Below are positions 1-8,999 of a DNA stretch of 64,000 nucleotides, piece by piece. The translations under genes and the position numbers were made by a program. The stretch comes from an uncultured Flavobacteriales bacterium. Lineage in GTDB: Bacteria; Bacteroidota; Bacteroidia; Flavobacteriales; Crocinitomicaceae. How positions within the stretch are numbered: position 1 is the stretch's first letter; the number at the start of each line of letters is the position of its first letter. The DNA is taken from assembly GCA_946480815.1 (NCBI GenBank), contig CAMLLB010000017.1, positions 14,244 to 78,243 on the forward strand. Direction: 5' to 3'. The notes beneath the pieces were generated by a model that was given only the letters and a program-made list of their open reading frames with translations, made no database searches and was not told the origin of the DNA.

Positions 1-40
1 TTCACATCCATAAATCAAAAATACCTTTTTTGAGGTATTG

Positions 41-68
41 TTGTCCGGGTGTTATGAAACTAACTTTG
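41..68 (+). promoter_or_regulatory. Promoter of the imelysin/TonB operon
   Basis: TTG at 41-43 and TAACTTTG at 61-68 are separated by 17 nt, matching the Bacteroidota -33/-7 arrangement (TTG and TAnnTTTG). The first ATG of the operon is at 97, giving a leader of about 25 nt. I could not recognise a Fur-type operator. Confidence 0.6.
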
Positions 69-96
69 CAATCGAATTAAAAAACAAGTTTTACTT

Positions 97-1236
97 ATGA
101 AGAATTTTATTTACCTCTTTGCCATCAGTGCACTAGTTACTACCGTAATCTCCTGTAAAAAGAAAGGATGTACTGATCCAAATGCGGCAAACTATAATTC
201 CAAAGCTAAAAAAGACGATGGAAGCTGTACCTATAACCCAACTCCAACCTATACAGTTCCGACAACCTATACTTTTACAAATTCCAATGGTGAATCAACT
301 GTTGATTATGCAGGTCAAACAGATCGTATCAATCAATTGATCGAAATGATCCAATATGCAGACCTTGGAACTACACAAGTTATTTCAGCACAAGCTCTGA
401 AAGACATGTTTGCAAATACAAATGGAAACGGGAACGGGAATTTCTCTTTTACATCCACAAGAAAACTTCAGGATAAATGCTTTAGCCTGGATACTGCAAT
501 GATTATTGCACATTTCAACAATATTGCAAATGCAAGTAATTCCTATATGACTACCGCAACAAACGGACAGGCAGGAACACTTACTTCCGGAAGCTCTACT
601 TATTTGGTTGATGCAAATGGTTTTGATGAAGCTGAAATGATCGAGAAATCTGTGATGGGTGCTGTATTTATGTACCAGGCTTTGAATGTGTATTTAGGTT
701 CAACAAACATGAATGCTGACAACACAACTTTGGTTGCAGGAAAACCATACACAATGCTTGAGCACTATTGGGACGAAGCGTTTGGTTATTTCTCTGTTCC
801 TACAAACTTCCCTACTTCACCTGCTTTTGCTTTCTGGGGTAAATATTGTAACTCTCAAAATGCAAACCTGAACTCTAATCAGGTAATGATGGGGAACTTC
901 CTGAAAGGTCGTGCTGCAATCTCAAATGACGTACTTACTGATCGTGATGCAGCAATCGTTGCAATCAAGGAAATGTGGGAAAAAATTGCAGCTTACCAGG
1001 CAATGAAATATTTAGATCAGGCGGTAACAAATTATGGAACTGACCAGGCAAAATTCCTGCACGTACTTTCAGAAGCTTATGGATTTATTTACTCCCTGCG
1101 TTTTGCTCCTGTAGAAACACGTAAAATGAGTATTTCTGAGATTGATAGTTTGCTGGCACAATTCAACGGGAACTTGTGGACAGTAACTTTAAATGACATC
1201 AACAGCATCAAAGCTGCGATTGATCAAAAATATTAA
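97..1236 (+). CDS. DUF4856-like lipoprotein, first gene of a metal-uptake-type operon
   Basis: This is a 379-residue exported lipoprotein. The signal peptide ends in a lipobox with Cys20 (VISC followed by three Lys). Residues 24-44 form the Cys-bracketed motif GCTDPNAANYN...DDGSC, common in secreted Bacteroidota proteins. The rest looks alpha-helical and resembles the DUF4856 family, which I recall occurring beside imelysin genes; this is recognition by eye, not a search. It is followed after 11 nt by an imelysin-like gene and shares the promoter at 41-68. A surface role in metal or siderophore capture is inferred from the TonB receptor in the same operon. Confidence 0.75.
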   Translation: MKNFIYLFAISALVTTVISCKKKGCTDPNAANYNSKAKKDDGSCTYNPTPTYTVPTTYTFTNSNGESTVDYAGQTDRINQLIEMIQYADLGTTQVISAQALKDMFANTNGNGNGNFSFTSTRKLQDKCFSLDTAMIIAHFNNIANASNSYMTTATNGQAGTLTSGSSTYLVDANGFDEAEMIEKSVMGAVFMYQALNVYLGSTNMNADNTTLVAGKPYTMLEHYWDEAFGYFSVPTNFPTSPAFAFWGKYCNSQNANLNSNQVMMGNFLKGRAAISNDVLTDRDAAIVAIKEMWEKIAAYQAMKYLDQAVTNYGTDQAKFLHVLSEAYGFIYSLRFAPVETRKMSISEIDSLLAQFNGNLWTVTLNDINSIKAAIDQKY

Positions 1237-1247
1237 AATTCAGACCC

Positions 1248-2321
1248 ATGAAATTAGTAAAGTGGACATTTTTGCTATCTTCTGTAGCACTTCTTCTGAT
1301 CACAGCTTGTAAAAAGAAGAAGGGTGATGATACCGAGTTTGACAAAGGGCCGATTATGGTCAATATGGCGGATAATTACATTATTCCCGGTTATTCGGAC
1401 TTAAAAACAAAAATTTCTTCACTTGAAACCTCATGGAATGATTTTCTTGCGGATAAGACGCAGGCAAAATTAGATGTGGCAAAACAAGCATGGATCAATG
1501 CAAACATCTCTTTCCAGCATGTGAAAGCGTTTGACTTCGGACCGGCAATGACTGCAAATCTTTTTTTTGCTTTTGGAACTTTTCCTTGTGATACTGCTCA
1601 GATCAATAGTAATATCCAAAATGGAAGCTATGATCTGAGCCTTTCACAAAACATGGATGCTATCGGTTTTGATGCATTGGATTATTTGTTTTACAGTTCG
1701 GGTTCTTTAACGAAATTCCAAAATTCAGCTGCAACTTGTACTTACGTTTCGGATATCGTATCTAAAATGAAAGCCGAAATTACTGCTGTTGTTGCAGGAT
1801 GGTCAAGCTACCGGGAAACTTTTGTGAACGGAATAAGTAACGAATCCACCAGTCCGTTCGCTTTGTTGGTAAACAACTTTTGCAAGGATTATGAATCATG
1901 CAAAACCACTAAAATCGGTTTCCCGATCGGAAACCATACATTGGGAATACCACAACCAAATTACCTGGAAGCCCGCCGTTCCGGTATTGGCAGAATCTTG
2001 TTAATCGAGAACATCAAAGCTTCCCGTGCAATCTTTTACGGTTTGGATTTATCAGGAAATACGAACGGAATCGGGTTTGACGATTATTTGAATGCTCTTG
2101 AAGATAAAGCTTCGCTTTCAAGTACTATCGCATCCCGTTTTGACTACATGTTTTTAACTCCTCAATCCTGGACTCAAACCCTGGAGGAAATCATGTCTTC
2201 ATCTCCGAGTACTTTAAATGAATTTTACGCATACCAGCAAGCAACCGTTGTTTATATGAAAACGGATATGGCTTCTGCTTTTGGTGTCTTGATTACTTAT
2301 CAGGATACAGATGGAGATTAG
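1248..2321 (+). CDS. Imelysin-like (peptidase M75 family) lipoprotein
   Basis: A 357-residue lipoprotein with Cys21 after a hydrophobic signal (LLITAC, then Lys). The helical body and the segment near 229-248 (GNHTLGIPQPNYLEARRSG) match the imelysin family, iron-regulated periplasmic or outer-membrane proteins of Gram-negative bacteria. The family's GxHxxE motif appears here only as GFDALDYLF (140-148), with Asp in place of both His and Glu, so metal chemistry may differ. The stop codon lies inside the next gene (11-nt overlap), indicating translational coupling. Role in iron uptake is inferred from family and context. Confidence 0.8.
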   Translation: MKLVKWTFLLSSVALLLITACKKKKGDDTEFDKGPIMVNMADNYIIPGYSDLKTKISSLETSWNDFLADKTQAKLDVAKQAWINANISFQHVKAFDFGPAMTANLFFAFGTFPCDTAQINSNIQNGSYDLSLSQNMDAIGFDALDYLFYSSGSLTKFQNSAATCTYVSDIVSKMKAEITAVVAGWSSYRETFVNGISNESTSPFALLVNNFCKDYESCKTTKIGFPIGNHTLGIPQPNYLEARRSGIGRILLIENIKASRAIFYGLDLSGNTNGIGFDDYLNALEDKASLSSTIASRFDYMFLTPQSWTQTLEEIMSSSPSTLNEFYAYQQATVVYMKTDMASAFGVLITYQDTDGD

Positions 2322-3678
2322 AAAAAAATGGGCTGATATGTTGTTCAGGGAAGTGTCTATCACTCCCCTGATCGCTTTTCGGATTGTCATCGGATCGTTG
2401 TTTTTATTCAGTACGCTGCGTTTTATTTCAAACGGTTGGGTAAAACAACTCTACATTGATCCTCCTTTTCATTTCTCGTACCTGGGTTTCGATTGGGTCC
2501 GCACTTTACCGGGAAACTGGATGTATCTTCCTTTTATCTTAATGATCCTTGCAAGTCTGGGGATCATCTTCGGAGCATTTTATCGTGTTTCCACCACTTT
2601 GTTCTTTTTCGCATTTACTTATGTAGAATTACTGGACAAAAGCTATTACCTCAATCATTATTATTTCGTAAGCCTGGTCGCATTTATCCTGATCTGGGTT
2701 CCTGCAAATGCGCAATTCAGTATTGATGCAAAACGTTTTCCCGCCATTCAGCGGGACACTATTCCAAATTGGCCGCTCTTTCTCCTGCGTTTTCAATTGG
2801 GGATCGTTTACTGCTTTGCAGGGATTGCCAAAATCAATTCCGACTGGCTATTGGAGGCACAACCGCTACGTATGTGGCTGCAAGCTTTCAGGGATTTGCC
2901 CCTGGTTGGAGATTTACTGGCAACATCCTGGGTAGCATTCGTATTTTCCTGGTTTTCCTGTTTTTATGACCTCACTATTCCTTTCTTTCTGTCGAGCTCC
3001 AAAACCCGGAACATTGCTTACTTTTTCGTAATCGCTTTTCACATTTTAACATGGCTGCTCTTCCCGATCGGTGTTTTCCCGTGGGTCATGATCTTCAGCA
3101 CCCTAATTTTCTTTCCTCCAAGTTTTCATGACCGTTGGCTTGGCCCACTTAAAAAAGGATTCCGTTGGACAAGTAATCCTTCAGCCGGAAACAATTCCCG
3201 GTCACGGATCCTGGTCGCCTGCATTTCCTTTTTCCTGGGGATCCAGCTGATCATCCCGTTTCGTTACCTGCTCTATCCTGAGAACCTGTTCTGGCATGAA
3301 GAAGGTTTTCGTTTTTCCTGGAGAGTGATGTTAATGGAAAAAAAAGGATACGCCACGTTTTATGTAGAAGACCGGAATACGCGAAAATCGATCGAAATAA
3401 CCAATTCGGATTATCTGAGTCCGCAGCAGATTGACCAAATGTCACGCCAACCGGATATGATCCTGCAATTCGCACATTTTCTCGGGAAAAAGTACCGTGA
3501 TACCACGCTCCGTTTCGGCAGTAAAAGTGTACATTTGTCGCGTCCAAAGGTAAGTGCAGATGTGTATGTCACCTTAAACGGAAGACCGAACCAGCATTTT
3601 GTAAGCCGGGAAACAGATTTAATGCAAGAAGAATACAATTTGAAACACAGAAAATGGATTTTACCTCTCGCAAACTAA
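2311..3678 (+). CDS. HTTM-domain membrane protein (vitamin K-dependent carboxylase-like)
   Basis: A 455-residue inner-membrane protein with several hydrophobic segments in the first 320 residues and a soluble C-terminal part. The N-terminal pattern (FREVSITPLIAFRIVIGSLF...RFISNGWVKQLY) is typical of HTTM (horizontally transferred transmembrane) proteins related to gamma-carboxylases. No substrate can be read from the sequence. The start at 2311 overlaps the imelysin-like gene; an alternative ATG lies at 2338. The 3' end overlaps the TonB receptor gene by 25 nt. Its position between an imelysin and a TonB receptor suggests it modifies or helps assemble an envelope component of the same uptake system, which is inference. 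Confidence 0.75.
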   Translation: MEIRKKWADMLFREVSITPLIAFRIVIGSLFLFSTLRFISNGWVKQLYIDPPFHFSYLGFDWVRTLPGNWMYLPFILMILASLGIIFGAFYRVSTTLFFFAFTYVELLDKSYYLNHYYFVSLVAFILIWVPANAQFSIDAKRFPAIQRDTIPNWPLFLLRFQLGIVYCFAGIAKINSDWLLEAQPLRMWLQAFRDLPLVGDLLATSWVAFVFSWFSCFYDLTIPFFLSSSKTRNIAYFFVIAFHILTWLLFPIGVFPWVMIFSTLIFFPPSFHDRWLGPLKKGFRWTSNPSAGNNSRSRILVACISFFLGIQLIIPFRYLLYPENLFWHEEGFRFSWRVMLMEKKGYATFYVEDRNTRKSIEITNSDYLSPQQIDQMSRQPDMILQFAHFLGKKYRDTTLRFGSKSVHLSRPKVSADVYVTLNGRPNQHFVSRETDLMQEEYNLKHRKWILPLAN

Positions 3679-6068
3679 GCCTTTCTTTTCTGTTTTCTGT
3701 TCTTGTTTCCCTTTCCTGGTCACAAAACTTCGAAGGAACAATTATCGATCAGACAGAAAATCCCCAAATGGGAGTTTTTGTGCAATGTGGTGATAAAAAA
3801 ACCATGACAAATGAGCTGGGGAAATTCCAGATTCCTTGTGATAAAGGCCCGCTGATCATTTACGGTGATGGAATCGACACCCTTGTCTATGTTCTGAATG
3901 GAATCGCAGCACCAAAAACAATTATACAGGTCCAAACTTCCAGGTCTATTGAGGAAGTGGAAGTACGGAGTAAGCGCCTGCATTATTTCGATATTGGTTT
4001 TATTCCCCCGATCAAAGGAGTGCAAATTGCTACCGGAACCAATACACTGATCGAAACGGAACGCCAGGGAGGTGCAAAATCAAGTGCCAACCCAAGAGAA
4101 TTATTCGCAAAAGTTCCGGGCTTGAATATTTGGGAAAGTGATGGTGCCGGAATCCAAATGGGTGTCGGAGGAAGAGGATTGAGTCCCAACAGGGCGGCAA
4201 ATTTCAATACCCGGCAAAACGGTTATGACATTTCAGCAGATGCACTCGGATACCCGGAAAGTTATTACACACCGCCATTGGAAGCGCTCCAGGCCATTGA
4301 GATCATTCGTGGTTCGGCAAGTCTACAATACGGAACACAATTTGGCGGCTTAATGAACTTCATCATCAAAGATCCTGTTCAGAGCAGCCCATTCCAGTTC
4401 ACATCCAGAAATACAGTAGGAAACTATGGTTATTTCGGAACTTTTAACCGCATTTCCGGAACCAAAGGCCGGTTTGAATACCAGGCGTATTACCAGTTAA
4501 AGACAGGAAATGGTTACCGTGCCAATTCAGACTTCAACCAGCAACAGGCTTTTGCACAATTGGGTTACCGGATCAATGAAAACAATCAAATCCGCCTGGA
4601 ATACACGCGAATGACTTACCTTGCCAAACAACCCGGAGGATTAACTGACAAGCAGTTTGAAGAAGACCCGAAACAGAGTGTCCGCGACCGGAACTGGTTT
4701 AAGGTGGACTGGAATATCCTGACACTTCATTTTGATTCGAAACTTTCTAAAAAAACCTTTCTGAACATTCGCGCATTCGGAATGTTATCCGACCGCTATT
4801 CCTTAGGTTATTTAGGAAAAATCAGTACTGCAGATCCGGGAGGAAAACGCGATATGATTGCCGGGGAATTTAAAAATACCGGTGTGGAAACGCGGGTTTT
4901 GCATCGTTACAAACTGACCAGGAAACAAAAACACGAAAGTGCATTCCTTGTTGGAGCCCGTTATTACAGGGGAAAGACAAGCAATCTTCAGGGCTTGGCA
5001 ACTGATGGTAACGGTTCGGACTTCCAATTCAACAATCCATCTGAGATGGAAAATTCGGATTTTAGTTTCCCCTCCGAAAATTTTGCAGCTTTCACAGACA
5101 ACATCTGGTTTTTAGGGGATCGTTGGACAGTAAATGCCGGTTTGCGCTTCGAGTATATTAAAAGTTCATCGATCGGGTATTACAATCAATATACCATCCA
5201 TCCACTTACACTGGACACCTTAAATGTTTCCAAAATTAGTAGTTCCAACACCATCAGCCGGTCTATTCCATTAATTGGTGCCGGAACATCTTTCAAAACC
5301 GGGAAATACTCGAATGCATACATCAATTTCTGTCAGAACTACCGCGCAGTCAACTTCTCGGACATTCGTGTGGCGAATCCCAATATTGTGGTTGATTCCC
5401 TGATTAAGGATGAATATGGAAATACCACGGAATTGGGTTGGAGAGGATTTATCGGGAAATACTTCTACACAGATATCGCTGTCTTCACTTTATTTTACGG
5501 AGACAAGATCGGTCTGGCCCCTGAACCGAATTCTACCAAGAAAATCCGCACCAATATCGGGAATGCTTTAAACACCGGTGCAGAATGTTTCGTAGAATTT
5601 GATTTTATCAAAGCGATCATGGACAGTTCCCGGATCGGATCATCCATTTTCGTTAATTTCTCCTATATCAATGCCACGTATATCTCTTCCAGGGAAAAAA
5701 GTTACGTTGGGAAGCAGGTAGAATACGTGAGCCCGATCATGCTCAAAAGCGGTTTAAAAGTACGTGCAAAAAACTGGCAGGTACAAATCCAGGGATCTTA
5801 CAATTCGGCACAATTCAGCGATGCCACCAATTCCAAAGTAGGAAGCGGAGATGCTGTTATCGGGGAAATTCCAGCCTACTTTGTTATGGACTTGAGTGCA
5901 CGGTACACTTTCAAAAAATATTTCCAACTGGAAGCAGGTGTAAATAATTTATTGAATTCATCTTACTACACAAGGAGAGCAACTGCTTATCCGGGTCCGG
6001 GAATTCTTCCTTCGGATGGTATAACTTTTTATGGTACATTGCAGTTTACCATTGAAGCTAAACGATGA
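3654..6068 (+). CDS. TonB-dependent outer-membrane receptor, FecA-like
   Basis: An 804-residue receptor. A signal peptide (about 1-24, ending SLSWSQ) is followed by a short carboxypeptidase-regulatory-like segment (about 25-95), then a plug domain with AKVPGLNIWESDGAG, RGLSPNRAANFNTRQNGYDI and EIIRGSASLQYGTQFGG, and a beta-barrel ending in TLQFTIEAKR. The RQNGYDI..DALGYPE..YTPP signature is typical of Bacteroidota receptors annotated as ferric dicitrate-type (FecA-like); the true ligand is not known. Overlaps on both sides (25 nt upstream, 4 nt downstream) place it firmly in the operon with the imelysin-like protein. Confidence 0.88.
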   Translation: MDFTSRKLSLSFLFSVLVSLSWSQNFEGTIIDQTENPQMGVFVQCGDKKTMTNELGKFQIPCDKGPLIIYGDGIDTLVYVLNGIAAPKTIIQVQTSRSIEEVEVRSKRLHYFDIGFIPPIKGVQIATGTNTLIETERQGGAKSSANPRELFAKVPGLNIWESDGAGIQMGVGGRGLSPNRAANFNTRQNGYDISADALGYPESYYTPPLEALQAIEIIRGSASLQYGTQFGGLMNFIIKDPVQSSPFQFTSRNTVGNYGYFGTFNRISGTKGRFEYQAYYQLKTGNGYRANSDFNQQQAFAQLGYRINENNQIRLEYTRMTYLAKQPGGLTDKQFEEDPKQSVRDRNWFKVDWNILTLHFDSKLSKKTFLNIRAFGMLSDRYSLGYLGKISTADPGGKRDMIAGEFKNTGVETRVLHRYKLTRKQKHESAFLVGARYYRGKTSNLQGLATDGNGSDFQFNNPSEMENSDFSFPSENFAAFTDNIWFLGDRWTVNAGLRFEYIKSSSIGYYNQYTIHPLTLDTLNVSKISSSNTISRSIPLIGAGTSFKTGKYSNAYINFCQNYRAVNFSDIRVANPNIVVDSLIKDEYGNTTELGWRGFIGKYFYTDIAVFTLFYGDKIGLAPEPNSTKKIRTNIGNALNTGAECFVEFDFIKAIMDSSRIGSSIFVNFSYINATYISSREKSYVGKQVEYVSPIMLKSGLKVRAKNWQVQIQGSYNSAQFSDATNSKVGSGDAVIGEIPAYFVMDLSARYTFKKYFQLEAGVNNLLNSSYYTRRATAYPGPGILPSDGITFYGTLQFTIEAKR

Positions 6069-6955
6069 ACCCTGCAGAGAAATACAGAATTCTTGAGCAA
6101 ATAGACGCGAACAAGAAACGGAAATTTGCACACATTTTTTTGACGGAAAATAAAAGTTCGGGCAGTAAATCGATTCTTAAAACCGTTCAAAAAACGGAAG
6201 ACAACCTGGTTGTCCAGGACCGTTTGAGAAAAGAAGCCGCTTTTTCATTTATTGTAGATGGTTTACCGGAAACACTTGATTTTTTTGAAAGTGATTCGGA
6301 GATCTTTTTGTTTAAGTCCTTCCAAACCGGGATTACCCTGGGAGATTACCTGGAACAATTCAGATCTAAGGAAAAACCGCAAAAACTATTCGAGGTTCTC
6401 GAGCAATTGGAACCGATCCTGGAACACATTCATCAAAACAAGATCTACCACCTGGATATCAAACCGGGAAATATTATCATTGATCCTTCCAAAGGGATCC
6501 GGGTTTCATTGATTGATTTCGGACTGGCATTGAATAAGAACGAACCCGAAACCCGGAAAACGCTCTTTCCATTGGGATTTGCTGCTCCGGAACTCTTGTT
6601 GAATCGCCTGGATTTGGTCGATCCACGAACAGATTACTTTGCACTTGGTGTCAGCTGCTGGACCTGTTTGCAGGGAAGAATGCCTTTAATCGATCCGAAT
6701 CCCAGTATTACTACCAATCTGCAATTGACTTATCCCCTTCCCAATTTGGATTCGAAATACAAACAATTCAGTGAAGTATTGCAAAAATTATCCGGGAAAC
6801 ACCAATTCACTGTTCCTCCTAATAAATTAAATGCAGAGGAATTGAAAACAGCGTTGATCAAAGGAATGAATAAACGCTACGCAACTTATTCAGAATTTAT
6901 TTCAGATTTTGAAAAGCAACTCGGCAAACAGAAAAAATCCTGGTGGCCCTTTTGA
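6065..6955 (+). CDS. Hanks-type Ser/Thr protein-kinase-fold protein ending the operon
   Basis: A 296-residue soluble protein with kinase motifs in order: a possible ATP-anchoring Lys39 (ILKT), Glu57 in the helix-C region, catalytic loop HLDIKPGN (129-136, Asp131, Asn136), DFG (151-153), APE (174-176) and DYFALG (190-195). The glycine-rich loop is not recognisable near residues 10-25. Catalytic residues are intact, so activity is plausible. It has no membrane or sensor domain. Its ATG overlaps the TonB receptor stop by 4 nt. The stop codon lies within a dispersed repeat (see 6953-7086). A link between kinase and uptake operon is inferred from position only. Confidence 0.82.
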   Translation: MNPAEKYRILEQIDANKKRKFAHIFLTENKSSGSKSILKTVQKTEDNLVVQDRLRKEAAFSFIVDGLPETLDFFESDSEIFLFKSFQTGITLGDYLEQFRSKEKPQKLFEVLEQLEPILEHIHQNKIYHLDIKPGNIIIDPSKGIRVSLIDFGLALNKNEPETRKTLFPLGFAAPELLLNRLDLVDPRTDYFALGVSCWTCLQGRMPLIDPNPSITTNLQLTYPLPNLDSKYKQFSEVLQKLSGKHQFTVPPNKLNAEELKTALIKGMNKRYATYSEFISDFEKQLGKQKKSWWPF

Positions 6956-7086
6956 CTTCGACTTCGCTCAGTCACCGGCCGTAACTCATTTTTGAATTAA
7001 CTACAAATAAAAAGGTGATCGAATTAACTCAATCACCTGTAACTTCAATTCTTCTCAAGGTAACTGAGCGGAGTCGAAGTAACCTT
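6953..7086. repeat. Inverted pair of GACTTCGACTNCGCTCAG repeats
   Basis: Copy one (6953-6976, forward) begins with the kinase gene's TGA stop. Copy two (7057-7086, reverse) can fold as a hairpin with 9-nt arms containing one mismatch. Together they bracket the terminator hairpin at 7013-7038 between convergent genes. The same unit recurs near 12.5, 19.6-19.8 and 62.4 kb. Confidence 0.85.
7006..7038 (-). terminator. Rho-independent terminator of the 7103-7759 gene
   Basis: The arms AGGTGAT (7013-7019) and ATCACCT (7032-7038) form a stem. On the minus strand it is followed by a U-rich run (TTTTTATTTG). Confidence 0.7.
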
Positions 7087-7102
7087 GTGAGTCAATTTTC
7101 AA

Positions 7103-7759
7103 TTAAAAGAAGATATCTTTTCTAAATCCGATTGTGAATCCAAAATTCAGTGCTGAAACCTGCGAACCGGCGTCACCGGACAGTTTGGAAGACCCGGCAG
7201 CAACGATTGCATAGGACAAGGAAAGATCTGTAAACAAGGTTCCGAATGCGAATTGTTTCTTAACCCCACCCTGCAAACCAAAACTCAGTAAGAATACACT
7301 TCCTTCATTCGAAGTTTGCAGTCGATATGCACTTTCATCGATCGGATCGATCACTTTGCTGGATAATTTGTAGAATGAAAAATCAAATACAGTTCCTCCG
7401 TACAAACCGAAACCATAATCAAAATTAGATCCGATAAAATATCTTCTCGTTCCTCCCTGAACTCCGAATTGGGTCACACCGTTCTTAACGTTGACCATCA
7501 TAACGGAAGGGCTTGTCATTAAATCGATCGCTTCTGCATAGGTTGAATCTGTTTTCGAATTCTTCAAACTCGCATAGGCACGAATAACGATCGATGCATT
7601 TTCATCCCGTGGGATTTCAACTCCTAAATTCAGTGTCTTGAATAACTGACCTGAGCCAAAACCATAATTCAAACCTGGTCCGATCATCAAACCAACCTGT
7701 GCTTTTGCAGAAAAGCTAACAATCACAAGGATTATTGGTAGTAATAATTTTGCTCTCAT
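7103..7759 (-). CDS. Predicted outer-membrane beta-barrel protein
   Basis: A 218-residue protein with a clear signal peptide (about 1-20, ending FSAKA before Q). The mature part alternates Gly/aromatic strand-like stretches (GLMIGPGLNYGFG, YGFGLYGGTVFDFSFY, ALNFGFTIGFRKDIFF) and ends in Phe, as barrel proteins do. It looks like the small OmpW/PorT-like barrels of Bacteroidota, but I do not recognise a specific family. It is transcribed toward the kinase operon and separated from it by the repeat pair and terminator. The gap to the upstream tag gene is 69 nt, so the two may be cotranscribed. Confidence 0.65.
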   Translation of the reverse strand: MRAKLLLPIILVIVSFSAKAQVGLMIGPGLNYGFGSGQLFKTLNLGVEIPRDENASIVIRAYASLKNSKTDSTYAEAIDLMTSPSVMMVNVKNGVTQFGVQGGTRRYFIGSNFDYGFGLYGGTVFDFSFYKLSSKVIDPIDESAYRLQTSNEGSVFLLSFGLQGGVKKQFAFGTLFTDLSLSYAIVAAGSSKLSGDAGSQVSALNFGFTIGFRKDIFF

Positions 7760-7828
7760 AACTTACTATTTTTAGTTTCAGTTTCGATTTGAAGTTTTTC
7801 CCACCACTGTGGGCTATCAAATCAAAAG

Positions 7829-8347
7829 CTACGCTTTCTCTTCTTTATATCTATAACAACCAGGCTGATGTGCCCCGGGAAGATACCCGGTACTCATCAA
7901 AAACTCATTAACGATCTCTCCGCCAACAAATTTAAAATGCTTTTTAAACAACTTCACCCATTCTTCTTTTGTTTTACCGGAGTGACTGTCTAACCATTCC
8001 TTAAAGCTACCAAATTCTTTTTGTATTAACAATACCTGGTTCGCATTATAAATAACGGCATTTATTTTCAATTTATTTCGAATTATCCCTGGGTTCTGAA
8101 GTAATTCATTCACTTTATCCTCCTGATAATTCGCAATTTTATCTATTCTATAAACGTCAAAAGCTTCCGAAAAGTTTGTTTGTTTCTTTAAAATCAGATC
8201 CCAGGATAAACCTGCCTGGTTAATTTCAAGAATCAAACGTCCGAAAAGCTCATTGTCGTCCTCAATTGGTGTGCCATAATGAAAATCATGATAAATACGA
8301 TGATGGTCGTCTTTTGGTTTGGTTAAAACATAATCACAATAACTCAT
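7829..8347 (-). CDS. tag: DNA-3-methyladenine glycosylase I
   Basis: A 172-residue base-excision enzyme that removes 3-methyladenine from alkylated DNA. It aligns by eye to E. coli Tag: Cys4 and His20 near the N-terminus, and His160 and Cys164 near the C-terminus, fit the structural zinc site. Glu41 in LEINQAGLSW corresponds to the substrate-recognition/catalytic Glu. The segments GIIRNKLKINAVIYNA and FKFVGGEIVNEFLMSTGYL also match the family. Length is slightly below E. coli Tag. It is divergent from the gamma-carbonic-anhydrase-like gene, with a 42-nt intergenic region holding its own -7 box. Confidence 0.93.
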   Translation of the reverse strand: MSYCDYVLTKPKDDHHRIYHDFHYGTPIEDDNELFGRLILEINQAGLSWDLILKKQTNFSEAFDVYRIDKIANYQEDKVNELLQNPGIIRNKLKINAVIYNANQVLLIQKEFGSFKEWLDSHSGKTKEEWVKLFKKHFKFVGGEIVNEFLMSTGYLPGAHQPGCYRYKEEKA

Positions 8348-8374
8348 TTTGCCGTTTTGATTTCATATTTTTAC

Positions 8375-8382
8375 CAAAAATA
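8375..8382 (-). promoter_or_regulatory. -7 box upstream of tag
   Basis: The minus strand reads TATTTTTG, matching TAnnTTTG, 27 nt before the tag ATG at 8347. No clear -33 element was found. Confidence 0.45.
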
Positions 8383-8389
8383 GGTATTC

Positions 8390-8989
8390 ATGGCGGTATA
8401 TTCATTCAATGGTTTTGTTCCGGTTGTTAAAAAATCCAGTTTTATTCATCCGCAAGCTGCTGTAACCGGTAATGTAATTATCGGTGAAAACGTCTACATC
8501 GGACCAGGAGCAGCAATCAGAGGTGATTGGGGACAGATCATCATTGAAGACGGATGTAATGTACAGGAAAATTGTACCATTCACATGTTTCCGGGAACTA
8601 CTGTCACCCTAAAGAAAGGCGCTCATATCGGACATGGAGCGATCGTTCATGGAGGAACAATTGGCGAAAATTGCCTGATCGGGATGAATGCTGTGATTAT
8701 GGACGATGTTGTTATCGGGGATGAATGTATTATCGGTGCTTTGTGCTTCGTTCCTGCAAATACGGTAATCCCAAGAAGAAGTCTCGTAGTCGGAAACCCG
8801 GCAAAAGTAATCAAGGAAGTTTCGGATGAAATGATTGTCTGGAAAACGAAAGGAACAGCCTTATATCAGGCATTGCCTAAAGAATGCTATGAAACATTGA
8901 TTCCCTGTGAACCACTGGAGGAAATTGAACCCAACCGCCCGAGCCAGGAAAAAATGTACCAAACCTGGGAAGCGATAAAAAAACACTAA
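8390..8989 (+). CDS. Gamma-carbonic-anhydrase-like hexapeptide-repeat protein (PaaY/CaiE type)
   Basis: A 199-residue left-handed beta-helix protein with repeated [LIV]-G-x4 hexapeptides from about residue 20 to 140. His65, His82 and His87 (CTIHM, HIGHGAIVHGG) occupy the three trimer-interface metal-ligand positions of gamma-class carbonic anhydrases, so a metal-bound active site is likely. The C-terminal helix (about 145-199) is longer than in Cam and fits the PaaY/CaiE branch, some of whose members are thioesterases. No paa genes are nearby, so the physiological substrate is open. A terminator overlaps its stop codon. Confidence 0.85.
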   Translation: MAVYSFNGFVPVVKKSSFIHPQAAVTGNVIIGENVYIGPGAAIRGDWGQIIIEDGCNVQENCTIHMFPGTTVTLKKGAHIGHGAIVHGGTIGENCLIGMNAVIMDDVVIGDECIIGALCFVPANTVIPRRSLVVGNPAKVIKEVSDEMIVWKTKGTALYQALPKECYETLIPCEPLEEIEPNRPSQEKMYQTWEAIKKH

Positions 8990-8999
8990 GGTGTTTTTT
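8977..8999 (+). terminator. Terminator overlapping the stop codon at 8987-8989
   Basis: A-rich arm ending in ACAC (8977-8986), loop TAAG, and GTGTTTTTT (8991-8999). The final codons and the stop form the left arm and loop. Confidence 0.65.

Noticed and set aside
1..96. Fur box in front of the imelysin operon
   Set aside because: I could find no inverted repeat resembling a Fur site; only the promoter elements are clear.
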